A stretch of 64,000 nucleotides of DNA from Alkalicoccus chagannorensis DSM 18086 (GTDB lineage Bacteria; Bacillota; Bacilli; Bacillales; Salisediminibacteriaceae): positions 1 to 64,000 of the forward strand of contig NZ_AUCK01000017.1 of the NCBI RefSeq assembly GCF_000429725.1. Direction: 5' to 3'. The notes below the pieces were generated by a model. It was not told where the DNA came from and did no database searches. It saw only the letters and a list, made by a program, of their open reading frames with translations. The position numbers were made by a program, and so were the translations under genes. Of this stretch, positions 53,216 to 62,982 are shown piece after piece (the stretch's first letter is position 1; every line of letters begins with the position of its first letter).

Positions 53216-53989
53216 TCATTCGCCATTCTCCAGCGCCTTTACCGCCTGCTTGACGGATCCGTACGTCTGCAGCGAGGACAGATTGATATCGAGTCCGCGT
53301 GTTGCCATCGCAATCCGCGGGGTAATTCCCGTGATGATCATGCGGATACCCTTCAGCCGGAGCAGGTCTCCCAGCTGAAAAATGCCGAGGGTCGCCGCCT
53401 CGTTGATGTCCTTAAAACCGGATAAATCGACAATCAACGTATCGATTTCATCCTTTTCCAGTTCCGGCAGAATACGCTCAATGATCAGGTTGACCCGCTT
53501 CTCGTCAATGGTGCCAATGACCGGGAGAACGGAGACACCGTCTTTGATCGGAACGACCGGCGAGGACAGCAGTTCGATTTCTTTGTTGTACTGATCAATC
53601 TGGGCCTGCTGATACTTGAAGGCTGTAATATCTTTTTGGATGCCGACAAAGTAGTACTGCTCCTCCCGCTCCAGATAAATCGGATCAATATGAAGCAGGT
53701 TCCAGAACGGCGTACCATCTTTTTTGTAGTTTAGAATCTCCACGGAGACGGCTTCCTTCTTTCTTACCGCTTCCCGGATGTGATCGATCGTTTTCGGATC
53801 TGTCTCCCTGCCCTGCAGAAAACGGCAGTTGCGTCCGATCAGCTCTTCGGTTTCATATCCTGTCAGGCTCGTAAAGCCTTGATTGGCATAAATAATCGGG
53901 TTGTCTTCCTGTTCTGGATCACTGATGATAAACACCAGCTGTGTTTTTTCCAGCACGCGGTTTTTCAACGCCTGAAGGTCCGTTACCAC
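53216..53989 (-). CDS. ytvA: Blue-light receptor of the YtvA/PfyP type (LOV-STAS)
   Basis: About 257 residues. A LOV domain about 18-120 has the photoactive cysteine in GRNCRFLQG and flavin-pocket residues YKKDGTPFWN; a J-alpha linker and a STAS domain about 145-250 follow (LIVDLSGFKDINEAA). In B. subtilis YtvA joins the RsbR-type stressosome and turns on sigma-B in blue light. The start is GTG at 53989, spaced from AAAGGAG; an in-frame GTG eight codons earlier overlaps that site. Confidence 0.95.
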   Translation of the reverse strand: MVTDLQALKNRVLEKTQLVFIISDPEQEDNPIIYANQGFTSLTGYETEELIGRNCRFLQGRETDPKTIDHIREAVRKKEAVSVEILNYKKDGTPFWNLLHIDPIYLEREEQYYFVGIQKDITAFKYQQAQIDQYNKEIELLSSPVVPIKDGVSVLPVIGTIDEKRVNLIIERILPELEKDEIDTLIVDLSGFKDINEAATLGIFQLGDLLRLKGIRMIITGITPRIAMATRGLDINLSSLQTYGSVKQAVKALENGE

Positions 53990-54066
53990 GTCATCGCTCC
54001 TTTCCACTTTCACGACTGCTACCCATATTGTATCGGACCATCAGTGGAATGAAAAGCCAAATCCCC

Positions 54067-55221
54067 TCATACCGTGAAGAGATCCGCGATAACAAGGGTG
54101 CAGGCGCCGATGAGCGAGGCATCTCTGCCCAGTGCTCCGGGCTGCACGGAAATGTTCACCGCGGGTCCGCTCAGCAGCTGACGTTCCAGCCGGCTGCGCA
54201 GGGCGGGCAGAAAATAGTCCGAAGCACCTGCCATGCCTCCGCCGAGGAGAACAAGCGGGGGATTGAGAAGATGGATCACGTTCACGAGCCCGATGCCGAG
54301 CGTATCTCCGATTTCCTCCCAGCGGCGGATACTCGCTGCGCTCCCATCCCGTGCCGACTCATACAAGCCTTCTGCATCAGCTGCCTCCGCGCCTTCCAGA
54401 TGAAGCTGCCTGCGGACCGCCCCTCCGGAAACGAAGGCCTGCAGACATCCACGTCCGCCGCAGCTGCAGACCGGTCCGTCTTTGGCGATGACGACATGCC
54501 CAGCCTCTCCAGCAAGGTGATCCGCGCCGTGATACAGCTCACCTTGATAAATAAAGCCGCCTCCGATGCCTTCCCCCAGATTCAAACAGAAGAAGCTCTC
54601 CGCTGTTCTTCCTGCGCCGAACCAGTGCTCCCCCAGAGCCATCGCTTTTGCATCATTTTCGATAAAGACGGGCATCGCCAGTGCCTCTTCCAATCGTTTC
54701 CTTACGGGCATACGGCGGAAACCGAAGGAAGGAGCATGCACCGCCTCCCCATTTTCTGCGTTCACAATGCCGTGCATCGCGACGCCGACCCCGATCACTT
54801 TCGTGCGCACTTCCGGGGAAGCAGCTAAAAAGTGCTCGATCGTCTCCTTAAGAAAGGCCATAAACTGCTCTTCGGACAACGAGGGGGGCAGTTCCGATAC
54901 TTGTTGCTTCAGCAGCCGGCCGTGCATATCAGCGGCTGCTGTCCGTACTTTTTTGACACCGACATCGACGCCGATGATCCGTCTCGAATGCGGATGAACC
55001 GTGAGGAGTATCGGTTTTCTCCCTCCCTTGGAATCCCCCGCCCGGCTTTCTTCCACCAGTTCCTCCTGAAGCAGCTCCTGCACGAGATTCGTGACCGTCG
55101 GCGGAGTCAGCCCGGTCTGTTTGGCAATATCGGCCCGCGAAATGCCGTCATGACGCCGGATGACCTGAAGCACTCGAGTGCGGTTTTCGGATTTCATGCG
55201 TTGAAAGCTGTCTCGTTTCAT
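54067..55221 (-). CDS. ROK family transcriptional regulator of the gal operon
   Basis: 384 residues: an N-terminal winged helix (ISRADIAKQTGLTPPTVTNL) and a ROK sugar-kinase-like domain with ATP/sugar motifs (GVDVGVKKVRTA, GEGIGGGF) and zinc motif CSCGGRGCLQAF. It is the XylR/NagC type of repressor. It is the last gene behind galK-galE-galT, so a galactose-related ligand and autoregulation are likely. GGAGG precedes the ATG. Confidence 0.9.
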   Translation of the reverse strand: MKRDSFQRMKSENRTRVLQVIRRHDGISRADIAKQTGLTPPTVTNLVQELLQEELVEESRAGDSKGGRKPILLTVHPHSRRIIGVDVGVKKVRTAAADMHGRLLKQQVSELPPSLSEEQFMAFLKETIEHFLAASPEVRTKVIGVGVAMHGIVNAENGEAVHAPSFGFRRMPVRKRLEEALAMPVFIENDAKAMALGEHWFGAGRTAESFFCLNLGEGIGGGFIYQGELYHGADHLAGEAGHVVIAKDGPVCSCGGRGCLQAFVSGGAVRRQLHLEGAEAADAEGLYESARDGSAASIRRWEEIGDTLGIGLVNVIHLLNPPLVLLGGGMAGASDYFLPALRSRLERQLLSGPAVNISVQPGALGRDASLIGACTLVIADLFTV

Positions 55222-55233
55222 CCGGCTGTCCTC

Positions 55234-56730
55234 CTACAGGGTTTCAACAAACTGCTGGAACGCAGCTTTTCCCTCATCGTTCCGTTTAAATACACCTGCA
55301 TGGTGCAGAATGTCATGAAACACCTGCCCCGTTTCCTCCCGCAGAATCTCCATGACATTGTCTGCATGCAGGCCGGGATGCTGTTCCAGAATCCGACCTG
55401 CCCAGGGAGCGTGCTTTTCGGCTTCGGTTCCTTCCAGCACTTCCAGGCTGCCTGAGATGAGAGCCTCCGCGGTCATTTCCAGCTCCCGCTTCAAACGTCC
55501 CGGCAGGACAGCAAGTCCCATGACTTCAATCAGCCCGATGTTTTCCTTCTTGATGTGATGGACGTGCTCATGCGGATGGAAGATGCCCGCTGGATGCTGC
55601 TCGGACGTCCGGTTGTTCCGCAGGACAAGATCCAGTTCGTACGCGTCCCCTCTCCGTCGGGCGATCGGGGTGATCGTATGGTGAGGCGTTCCATCTGTCT
55701 CTGCATACACATCCACGTCCGGCGCACTGAATTGTTTCCATTCGGCCAGAACATGGGCCGCGGCCTGCACGAGCGGCTGTTTACGCTGGCTCCGGAGCCG
55801 GAGCACGCTCATCGGCCAGACGAGACGGGCCGCCGTCACATCCGGGAAAGCACGCAGCGAATGCGTCCCCTCTTCTGCAGCACGGGCCATTGGGAATTCA
55901 TAACGTCCGGCCTGGTAGTGGTCGTGGCTCAGAATCGATCCGCCTACAATCGGCAGGTCTGCATTGGACCCGATGAAGTAATGAGGATAGTCGTGTACGA
56001 AGTCGACGAGCCGCTGGAACGACGCTTCGGTAATCTTCATGGGGTCGTGCGTATTTTTCAGTACGATCGCATGCTCATGGTAGTAGACATACGGGGAGAA
56101 CTGCAGCTGCCATCCTTCCTCATTCAGCTGTACCGGTATCGTCCGGAGGTTCTGCCTTGCGGGATGGTCGAGGCGGCCGGCGTACCCGACATTTTCTCGG
56201 CAGAGCAGGCAGAGCGGATAGGACGGCCCTGCATTGGCCTTGGCCGCTTCGATTTCTTTCGGATCTTTCTCCGGTTTGGACAGGTTGATCGTCATATCCA
56301 GATCACCATACGAAGTCGCCGTTTTCCACGTCTCGTTTTTCGCGATCCGGTCCCGGCGGATGTAGTGAATATCCTGGTTCCATTCATAAAACCAGGCTGT
56401 CGCCGCCTCGATCCCTTGCTTCTCCTGCACCTCCCGGAAGCGGCTGATCGTATTCGACGGCCGCTCGGCAAAGACGCTCATCAGCTTTGTATCAAGCAGA
56501 TCGCGTTCCGTGGTGGTCCCGCCGATGATGCCTTCCGCTGCCGCCCAGTCCAGAATATCTTCCAGGATCGATGCCGCAGACCTCCCCGATGGAGCACCCG
56601 GGAGTTCCAGTGATTCCGCCAGTCCCAGTACATCGAGCAGCTGATTTTTACAATAGATGTCATCTTCTGCCGAAATCAGCTGTTTTCCCCGGGCATAGGC
56701 CGTCAGTTCATTCAGGTAACGATCAATCAT
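55234..56730 (-). CDS. galT: UDP-glucose-hexose-1-phosphate uridylyltransferase, class II
   Basis: 498 residues, the long Firmicutes type. Conserved parts include SYPLCLLCRENVGYAGR, GGSILSHDHYQAGR (active-site His region) and HPHEHVHHIKKENIGLIEVM. It exchanges galactose-1-P with UDP-glucose in the Leloir pathway. The ATG at 56730 overlaps the galE stop by four bases, with AAAAGGGGG upstream; codons before it are non-coding. Confidence 0.95.
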   Translation of the reverse strand: MIDRYLNELTAYARGKQLISAEDDIYCKNQLLDVLGLAESLELPGAPSGRSAASILEDILDWAAAEGIIGGTTTERDLLDTKLMSVFAERPSNTISRFREVQEKQGIEAATAWFYEWNQDIHYIRRDRIAKNETWKTATSYGDLDMTINLSKPEKDPKEIEAAKANAGPSYPLCLLCRENVGYAGRLDHPARQNLRTIPVQLNEEGWQLQFSPYVYYHEHAIVLKNTHDPMKITEASFQRLVDFVHDYPHYFIGSNADLPIVGGSILSHDHYQAGRYEFPMARAAEEGTHSLRAFPDVTAARLVWPMSVLRLRSQRKQPLVQAAAHVLAEWKQFSAPDVDVYAETDGTPHHTITPIARRRGDAYELDLVLRNNRTSEQHPAGIFHPHEHVHHIKKENIGLIEVMGLAVLPGRLKRELEMTAEALISGSLEVLEGTEAEKHAPWAGRILEQHPGLHADNVMEILREETGQVFHDILHHAGVFKRNDEGKAAFQQFVETL

Positions 56731-57731
56731 CCTTGTGCCCCCTTTTCCTGATAACCGCCGGGATAACGTTCGTGCCACTCCCATGCATCCCGGATGATGT
56801 CTTCGAGACGATGGTGCTGCGGCTGCCATCCGAGCACGTCGGCTGCTTTCTTCGACGAGGCGACCAGCACAGCCGGATCGCCGGCGCGGCGCGGCGCTTT
56901 TTCCTTAGGGATGCTGCGGCCGGTGACCATCTCTGCCGTATCGATGACCTGCTTGACGCTGAAGCCGCTGCCGTTCCCGAGGTTGAAGTAGTCCGGCGTA
57001 CCGCCGCCGCGCAGATAGTCGAGCGCCTTCGTATGAGCTTGAATCAGGTCCTGCACGTGAATATAGTCGCGGACGCACGTCCCGTCTTCTGTCGGGTAGT
57101 CCTCTCCGAAAATCTTGATGCTGTCGCGCTTTCCCTGGGCTGCCTGCAGTACGATAGGAATCAGGTGGGTTTCCGGCTGATGATCCTCTCCGATATCCTT
57201 CGTCTGATGCGCACCAGCCACATTGAAGTAACGCAGCACGACATAGCGCAGGTCGTGCGCTTCTGCTGTCCAATGCATCATCTTCTCGATCGCGAGTTTT
57301 GTTTCCCCGTACGGGTTGCCTGGTGCTGTCGCCATCTCTTCGGTAATCGGCACGTGTTCCGGTTCGCCGTAAACGGCAGCTGTCGAGGAAAAGACGAGCT
57401 GTTCCACTCCGTATTCCTGCATCTTCTGCAGAAGGCAGAGCGCCCCGTAGACGTTGTTATTGTAATAGTCCAGCGGCTTCTCCATACTCACCCCGACGAG
57501 GGAATCTGCAGCGAAATGCATCACAGCATCCACGCTGTGGTTTTGGAAAATCCGGTCAAGGACATTCCCGTCCCGGAGGTCTCCTTGATAAAAAACAGCA
57601 CCCTCGAGTACCGCCCCTGCATGACCCGTCTGCAGGTTATCCAGAACGATGACCTCCTCTCCCTGCTCCAGCAGTGCTGCGGTCCCGTGCGATCCGATAT
57701 AACCGGCTCCTCCACATACTAATACGGCCAT
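56727..57731 (-). CDS. galE: UDP-glucose 4-epimerase
   Basis: 334 residues, an SDR-type epimerase: NAD motif GGAGYIGSHG near 8, catalytic SSTAAVYG and YGETKLAIEK (Tyr-Lys pair near 150). It interconverts UDP-galactose and UDP-glucose. The start at 57731 (MAVLV) is spaced from GAGAGGTG. Tightly coupled to galT. Confidence 0.96.
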   Translation of the reverse strand: MAVLVCGGAGYIGSHGTAALLEQGEEVIVLDNLQTGHAGAVLEGAVFYQGDLRDGNVLDRIFQNHSVDAVMHFAADSLVGVSMEKPLDYYNNNVYGALCLLQKMQEYGVEQLVFSSTAAVYGEPEHVPITEEMATAPGNPYGETKLAIEKMMHWTAEAHDLRYVVLRYFNVAGAHQTKDIGEDHQPETHLIPIVLQAAQGKRDSIKIFGEDYPTEDGTCVRDYIHVQDLIQAHTKALDYLRGGGTPDYFNLGNGSGFSVKQVIDTAEMVTGRSIPKEKAPRRAGDPAVLVASSKKAADVLGWQPQHHRLEDIIRDAWEWHERYPGGYQEKGAQG

Positions 57732-57751
57732 GTTGACCACCTCTCCTCTGC

Positions 57752-58915
57752 TTATTTGATGCGTTTTGCACCGTCTCCAATACCGACAATATAAAAATCC
57801 GGTTTGATTCCTGATGCTTTTTGATAAGCTGCTGCGATGGCATCGAGCGTGTCATCGAGGCCTTTCTTTTCTACGAGGCTGACCGTACACCCGCCAAAGC
57901 CGGCACCGGTCATTCTCGAACCGATCACTCCTTCCTGGGCCCAGGCGGCCTCGGCCAGTGCGTCGAGATGTTCCCCTGTCACTTCATAATCATCCCGGAG
58001 CGACACATGCGATGCGTTCATCAGCTGGCCGAATCCTTCCAAGTCTCCTCGGCTCAGCAGCTTTTGTGCTTCGATCGTCCGGGCATTCTCCGTCACGGCA
58101 TGCCTGGCGCGCCGCAGCTGGGTGTCATCGGACAGCTGTTTTTCTGCTTCTTCCCATTCTTCGAGCGTCAACTCACAGAGATGCTGAATGTCTTTTGTCT
58201 TCTGTATTTCCTGGAGCGCCTGCTCGCACTCCTCTCTCCGTTCATTATACTTGGAATCTGCCAGCCCCCGCCGTTTGTTCGTGTTGGCGATAACGAGTTT
58301 TTTCTCACGAAGTTCGACAGGGGCATAGCTGTAATCCAGGGTGGCGCAGTCCAGCAGCATCGCCGCATCCCGCCTGCCCATCCCAATAGCAAACTGATCC
58401 ATGATGCCGCAGTTCACCCCGATGAACTCGTTCTCTGCCTTCTGGGCCAGCCGGACGAGCTCCAGCATGTCGATATCAAGGCCATGGAGGTCTTTCCACG
58501 CTGCTCCCGTAACGAGCTCAATAGAAGCTGAGGAAGAGAGGCCCGCTCCGTTTGGAATATTGCCATGAACAAACGCATCAAATCCGTGTGCTCCTCCCCA
58601 TCCTGCCTCAGCGAGCACGGCCAGCATGCCTTTCGGGTAGTTAGCCCAGTCATCGGCTGTGTCATAGACGAGACGATCGAGATCCACTATCACCGTTCCC
58701 CGATCCGGGAAATTGTCCGAATAGAGACGAATCTGCCGGTCTTCCCTCGGTCGAACCGCCATGTAGGTACCGACGGTCAGCGCACATGGAAACACATAGC
58801 CTCCATTGTAATCTGTATGTTCCCCGATCAGGTTCACCCGGCCCGGTGCAAAGTAAACCGCCTCCGGCTTCATTCCGTAATGAGCTTCAAATCCTTTTGA
58901 TGTATGTTCTTCCAT
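57752..58915 (-). CDS. galK: Galactokinase
   Basis: 387 residues of the GHMP family: galactokinase signature GRVNLIGEHTDYNGG near 26, ATP loop PNGAGLSSSAS near 115, and GSRMTGAGFGGCTV near 340. First gene of the operon; it phosphorylates galactose for galT. GGAGGGC ribosome binding site. A palindromic operator lies about 40-60 bases upstream. Confidence 0.96.
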   Translation of the reverse strand: MEEHTSKGFEAHYGMKPEAVYFAPGRVNLIGEHTDYNGGYVFPCALTVGTYMAVRPREDRQIRLYSDNFPDRGTVIVDLDRLVYDTADDWANYPKGMLAVLAEAGWGGAHGFDAFVHGNIPNGAGLSSSASIELVTGAAWKDLHGLDIDMLELVRLAQKAENEFIGVNCGIMDQFAIGMGRRDAAMLLDCATLDYSYAPVELREKKLVIANTNKRRGLADSKYNERREECEQALQEIQKTKDIQHLCELTLEEWEEAEKQLSDDTQLRRARHAVTENARTIEAQKLLSRGDLEGFGQLMNASHVSLRDDYEVTGEHLDALAEAAWAQEGVIGSRMTGAGFGGCTVSLVEKKGLDDTLDAIAAAYQKASGIKPDFYIVGIGDGAKRIK

Positions 58916-58954
58916 AATGAGCCCTCCCTGCGTCGTTGGCGTTGCAGTGACTTT

Positions 58955-58977
58955 CTTAATTAATTTATTTAATTAAG
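58955..58977. promoter_or_regulatory. Palindrome upstream of galK, candidate ROK operator
   Basis: CTTAATTAA, five bases, TTAATTAAG: perfect nine-base arms. ROK repressors bind such AT-rich palindromes, and the operon encodes one. The rest of the 335-base gap to fruR shows only the fru promoter region. Confidence 0.65.
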
Positions 58978-59155
58978 TACATTGTAACGAATCACCACCG
59001 TTTTGAAAAGGGGGTTCTTGCATCTAAAGGATTGCGGTCCCCTGCAGATTCAACGACCGGCGGCAGGATAAAAGCCCGCCACGCCGGCAATAACCGTATC
59101 GATGCCGCAGGAAAACTAGAAGCTCCTTTCAGCAGCAGACAGGGAAGTCAGCTGA

Positions 59156-59220
59156 ATTTGATTGTTTGTGATTGATTTTGAAAAAATATGATTGACTTTG
59201 CGTTGTTTTGACGTTATGAT
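59156..59220 (+). promoter_or_regulatory. fru operon promoter with repeated FruR half-sites
   Basis: TTGACT (59192-59197), 17 bases, TATGAT (59215-59220). Upstream and overlapping lie three copies of TGATTG (in TTGATTGTTTGTGATTGA and TATGATTGACTTTG), the kind of direct repeats used by DeoR-type repressors. Confidence 0.75.
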
Positions 59221-59250
59221 AGCGTTAACATCGAAAGAAGGTGACTGAAT

Positions 59251-60009
59251 ATGCTTACTTTTGAACGACAGGAAGCCATTCTCCAGCTGCTCGAACTCCA
59301 GAAAGTAGCAAAGCTTTCCGAATTGACGCAGGCAACCGGCGCTTCAGAGTCAACGATCCGCCGGGATTTAAGCGAACTCGAAAAACAGAAAAAGATCAAA
59401 CGCATACACGGCGGCGCCTCGCTTCCTACTCGTAAAACGGACGAACCTTCCCTCCAGGATAAAGAGTTCTCTTTTACGGAAGCCAAACAGGCAATCGGCA
59501 GACTGGCAGCAGGACTGATTAAAGATGGCGATTCGATTTTCGTCGATGCCGGATCATCAACCGCTGCGATCCTTCCATGGATTCAGGCACGTCGGATCAC
59601 GATTGTGACGAACGGGCTGAATATAGCAGCCGCTGCTGCGGACAATGACTTTACAACCTATGTCCTCGGTGGGTACGTCAAAAGCGGAACGAGAGCCTTT
59701 ATCGGCCGCGCTGCGGTGGAAGCCCTGGAGCAGTACCGCTTTGATAAAGCCTTTCTCGGCACGAACGGAGTGGACGCCGATTTCGGCTACTCTACACCGG
59801 ATCCGGAGGAAGCAAGCATCAAACAGCTCGCCCTTCGTCAAGCACAGGAAGGGTACGTCCTCGCAGATGCATCCAAGCTGGACCAGACGTCTTTCAGTCA
59901 TATTGCCCGGCTCGAGGAAGCCGTGCTGCTGACGGAAATGTCCGCTGAACACGAAAGCCTGCTTCACCGCATGCGGGACTATACGATCGTAAAGGCGGTG
60001 GAGCTATGA
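59251..60009 (+). CDS. fruR: DeoR family repressor of the fructose operon
   Basis: 252 residues. DeoR helix-turn-helix at about 18-40 (AKLSELTQATGASESTIRRD) and a sugar-phosphate sensor domain (GDSIFVDAGSSTAAIL, FIGRAAVEALEQYRFDKAFL). It should release DNA with fructose-1-phosphate. First of three overlapping genes; AAGAAGGTG before the ATG. Confidence 0.94.
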   Translation: MLTFERQEAILQLLELQKVAKLSELTQATGASESTIRRDLSELEKQKKIKRIHGGASLPTRKTDEPSLQDKEFSFTEAKQAIGRLAAGLIKDGDSIFVDAGSSTAAILPWIQARRITIVTNGLNIAAAAADNDFTTYVLGGYVKSGTRAFIGRAAVEALEQYRFDKAFLGTNGVDADFGYSTPDPEEASIKQLALRQAQEGYVLADASKLDQTSFSHIARLEEAVLLTEMSAEHESLLHRMRDYTIVKAVEL

Positions 60010-60932
60010 TCTGGACCCTGACATTGAATCCTTCCATTGATCACTTCACAGAATTGGAAGATCTTCAGCCGGGGACGACCAACCGCGCGCAGCGACAGCG
60101 GTATCTGCCAGGCGGCAAAGGCATTAACGTCTCTACGGTGCTCAAAAACGCGGGCATCCCCGTGAGAACAATCGTCTGTCTCGGCGGTTTCACCGGTGAC
60201 TATATCCAGAGCTATCTGGAGAACGAAGGCTATCAGCCGGTCGTTATCCCCCTCGATGATACGACGAGGATCAACATGAAAATTCACGCAGCAGAAGAAA
60301 CGGAAGTTAATGGAGCAGCTCCGGCCTTTACAGAAGCCGACGCCGCAGCTGTATTAAACACTGTGGAACAAATCCCAGCAGGCGATGTCCTGGTTTTATC
60401 CGGAAGTCTACCGGATACGCTTTCCACCGATTTCTATGCAGGCATCATTGCGAGAGCGCGGAACAAAGGGATCCAGACGGTGCTTGATACGAGTGGCGAA
60501 GCCCTCCGCAAAGGCATGGAAGCCGGTCCTTATTTGATCAAGCCGAATGAAGAGGAACTGGCAGCTATATATGGCGAGTCGATCGATGGCATGACCGAAG
60601 CTGTCCGGCTTGCCCAGCGAGCGGCTGCAGACGGCGCTTCCCACGTCCTGCTTTCCAGAGGAGGCGATCCTTCCGTTTTCACTGACGGCAGCAGCACCTG
60701 GACTGCTGTTCCTCCCGAAGGCACCGTCGTGAACACCGTCGGAGCCGGGGATTCCACGGCTGCAGGATTCCTTGCAGCATCAGCGGCAGGTCTTCCACCG
60801 GAAGAAGCGTTTCTGTCAGGCATTGCCTACGGCTCCGCTACCGCCTTCACCGAAGGGTTCGGCAGTCCGGAAGCCGCGGCTGCTATTCAAAAAAACCTGA
60901 TTATGACGAAATTAGAGGAGGAAATAGGATGA
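60006..60932 (+). CDS. fruK: 1-phosphofructokinase
   Basis: 308 residues of the PfkB family: GGKGINVSTVLKNAG near 36 and the C-terminal GAGDSTAAGF motif with catalytic Asp near 247. It phosphorylates fructose-1-P to fructose-1,6-bisphosphate. It overlaps fruR and fruA by four bases each. Confidence 0.96.
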   Translation: MIWTLTLNPSIDHFTELEDLQPGTTNRAQRQRYLPGGKGINVSTVLKNAGIPVRTIVCLGGFTGDYIQSYLENEGYQPVVIPLDDTTRINMKIHAAEETEVNGAAPAFTEADAAAVLNTVEQIPAGDVLVLSGSLPDTLSTDFYAGIIARARNKGIQTVLDTSGEALRKGMEAGPYLIKPNEEELAAIYGESIDGMTEAVRLAQRAAADGASHVLLSRGGDPSVFTDGSSTWTAVPPEGTVVNTVGAGDSTAAGFLAASAAGLPPEEAFLSGIAYGSATAFTEGFGSPEAAAAIQKNLIMTKLEEEIG

Positions 60933-62809
60933 AAATAACGGAACTGCTCAAAAAAGACCTGATGATCCTCGATCTGCAGGGCCGCAGTAAGCCAGACGTC
61001 ATCCGCGAGCTTTCCGGCTCGCTGGACCAGGCCGGACTGCTCCGCAGCAAAGAGGAATTTATCGAAGCGATTGAACACCGCGAATCACAGAGTTCCACTG
61101 GTATTGGAGAAGGGGTGGCGATCCCTCATGCGAAAACCGCCGCGGTGCTGGAGCCGGCGATTGTATTCGGACGATCCGTAGAAGGCGTCGAGTACGAGGC
61201 GCTGGACGGCGCGCCGAGCCATTTGTTCTTCATGATCGCAGCCAGTGAAGGCGCCAATGAAACACACCTTCAGGCCCTCTCGCGGCTGTCGACGCTGTTG
61301 ATGGATGAAGATTTCCGTCAGACATTATTGCAAGCGCATTCGACAGATGAAGTCATTGACGCGGTGAACGCGAAAGAGAAAGAAAAGCTGGCAGAAGAGG
61401 ATGCCCCGCAGGAAGCTGCGGAACAATCCGGCACAGAGGATCGGCCTTTCTTCATCGCTGTTACCGGATGTCCTACAGGGATCGCACACACGTATATGGC
61501 CGCAGACGGTTTGAAAGACGCCGCCAAAGAATTAGGTTATGAAATAAAGGTGGAGACGAACGGATCGGACGGCGTGAAAAACCGCCTGAGCAATGACGAT
61601 ATTGCCCGGGCAGATGCTGTCATTATCGCAGCCGATACGAAGATTGAAACAGACCGTTTCTCCGGCAAGCCAATGCTCCAGGAGCCGGTCACAGCCGGGA
61701 TCCGCCGGCCGAAGGAACTGCTCAAGCACGCAGCTGCCGGCAAAGCACCTGTTCATCAGGGGAGCGGGCAGGCGGCTTCTTCTGAGGGCGGTGCATCGAA
61801 AAAAGGCAGCGGTTTCTATAAGCACTTGATGAGCGGTGTTTCCAACATGCTTCCTTTCGTTGTCGGTGGTGGTATTCTTATCGCCCTCTCGTTCTTCTTT
61901 GAAGATCCAGTTAACGAAGAAATCACACCATTCGGAGCCATTCTCTCGTCCATTGGTGGAGATGCGTTCTTCTTCCTGGTACCGATCCTCGCCGGCTTTA
62001 TCGCCTACAGCATCGCGGACCGTCCTGGTTTCGCAGCTGGTGCTGTCGGCGGCTTAATGGCCCATAACGGCGACGCTGGTTTCCTTGGCGGCATCATTGC
62101 CGGTTTCCTTGCAGGTTATCTCGTCCTGCTCATTCGGAAAGCCTTCTCGTTCATGCCTTCATCTCTGGAAGGAATCAAAACGATTTTGGTACTTCCTCTG
62201 TTCGGTATCTTTACAACCGGGTTCATTATGTACTTTCTCGTCGTACCGCTCGCAGCGGTTCAAACCGGTCTCGTCGACTGGCTCGGCGGCATGAGTGCCG
62301 GAAACATCGTCTTCCTCGGCATTCTGCTCGGCGCGATGATGGCGGTGGATATGGGTGGACCGATCAATAAATCCGCCTTTACGTTCGGTATTGCGATGAT
62401 TGAGGCAGGCAACTTCGGACCGCACGCTGCCATCATGGCCGGCGGTATGGTACCACCACTAGGTATTGCACTGGCGACGACGTTCTTCAAGCGCAAATTC
62501 ACGAAGGAAGAACAGGATTCCGGACGCACCAACTATGTGCTCGGTGCCTCCTTTATCACGGAAGGAGCGATTCCGTTCGCTGCAGCCGATCCGGCCCGGG
62601 TCATCCCGGCGATCATCGCAGGTTCTGCCGTTGCCGGCGGGCTCTCCATGATCTTCGGTGCAGCAACAGAGGCCCCTCACGGCGGCGCTTTCGTCATCCT
62701 TCTCGTGGAGAACTGGCCCCTGTATATCGTTGCCATTCTCGCCGGCGCTGCCGTCACTGCTCTGCTGCTGGCCGTATTGAAGAAAGACATCAAACCAGTT
62801 ACTTCCTAA
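60929..62809 (+). CDS. fruA: Fructose PTS transporter, EIIABC
   Basis: 626 residues: EIIA about 1-145 with phospho-His in GVAIPHAKT near 68, EIIB about 170-270 with phospho-Cys in VTGCPTGIAHTYMA near 181, and EIIC from about 295 with some nine membrane helices (GGPINKSAFTFG). It imports fructose as fructose-1-P for fruK. GAGGAGG before the ATG within the fruK end. Confidence 0.96.
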   Translation: MKITELLKKDLMILDLQGRSKPDVIRELSGSLDQAGLLRSKEEFIEAIEHRESQSSTGIGEGVAIPHAKTAAVLEPAIVFGRSVEGVEYEALDGAPSHLFFMIAASEGANETHLQALSRLSTLLMDEDFRQTLLQAHSTDEVIDAVNAKEKEKLAEEDAPQEAAEQSGTEDRPFFIAVTGCPTGIAHTYMAADGLKDAAKELGYEIKVETNGSDGVKNRLSNDDIARADAVIIAADTKIETDRFSGKPMLQEPVTAGIRRPKELLKHAAAGKAPVHQGSGQAASSEGGASKKGSGFYKHLMSGVSNMLPFVVGGGILIALSFFFEDPVNEEITPFGAILSSIGGDAFFFLVPILAGFIAYSIADRPGFAAGAVGGLMAHNGDAGFLGGIIAGFLAGYLVLLIRKAFSFMPSSLEGIKTILVLPLFGIFTTGFIMYFLVVPLAAVQTGLVDWLGGMSAGNIVFLGILLGAMMAVDMGGPINKSAFTFGIAMIEAGNFGPHAAIMAGGMVPPLGIALATTFFKRKFTKEEQDSGRTNYVLGASFITEGAIPFAAADPARVIPAIIAGSAVAGGLSMIFGAATEAPHGGAFVILLVENWPLYIVAILAGAAVTALLLAVLKKDIKPVTS

Positions 62810-62830
62810 TCAGCAAAAACGTACAGCAGA

Positions 62831-62975
62831 ACAAAAGCGCGGAGCGCCTTTTGATCGGAACGGCGTGCGGAAGCGCTGCAAGCCTTTTGAGGGAAGAAGA
62901 CGTTTTTGTTTCTTCCCGCGCAGCGCATGAAGCCGCCGTCTCCCTGTATGCGAACTTATGCTTTCTTATACTTGA
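62831..62975 (+). repeat. Family C repeat, full copy C10
   Basis: ACAAAAGCGCGGAGCGCC, TTTTGATCGGAACGGCGTGC, GAGGGAAGAAGAC...TTTCTTCCCGCGCAGCGC, ATGAAGCCGCCGTC and TGTATGCGAACTTATGCTTT. The 3' end is about nine bases before the fruA terminator. This is the best-preserved copy. Confidence 0.85.
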
Positions 62976-62982
62976 ACAAGCC

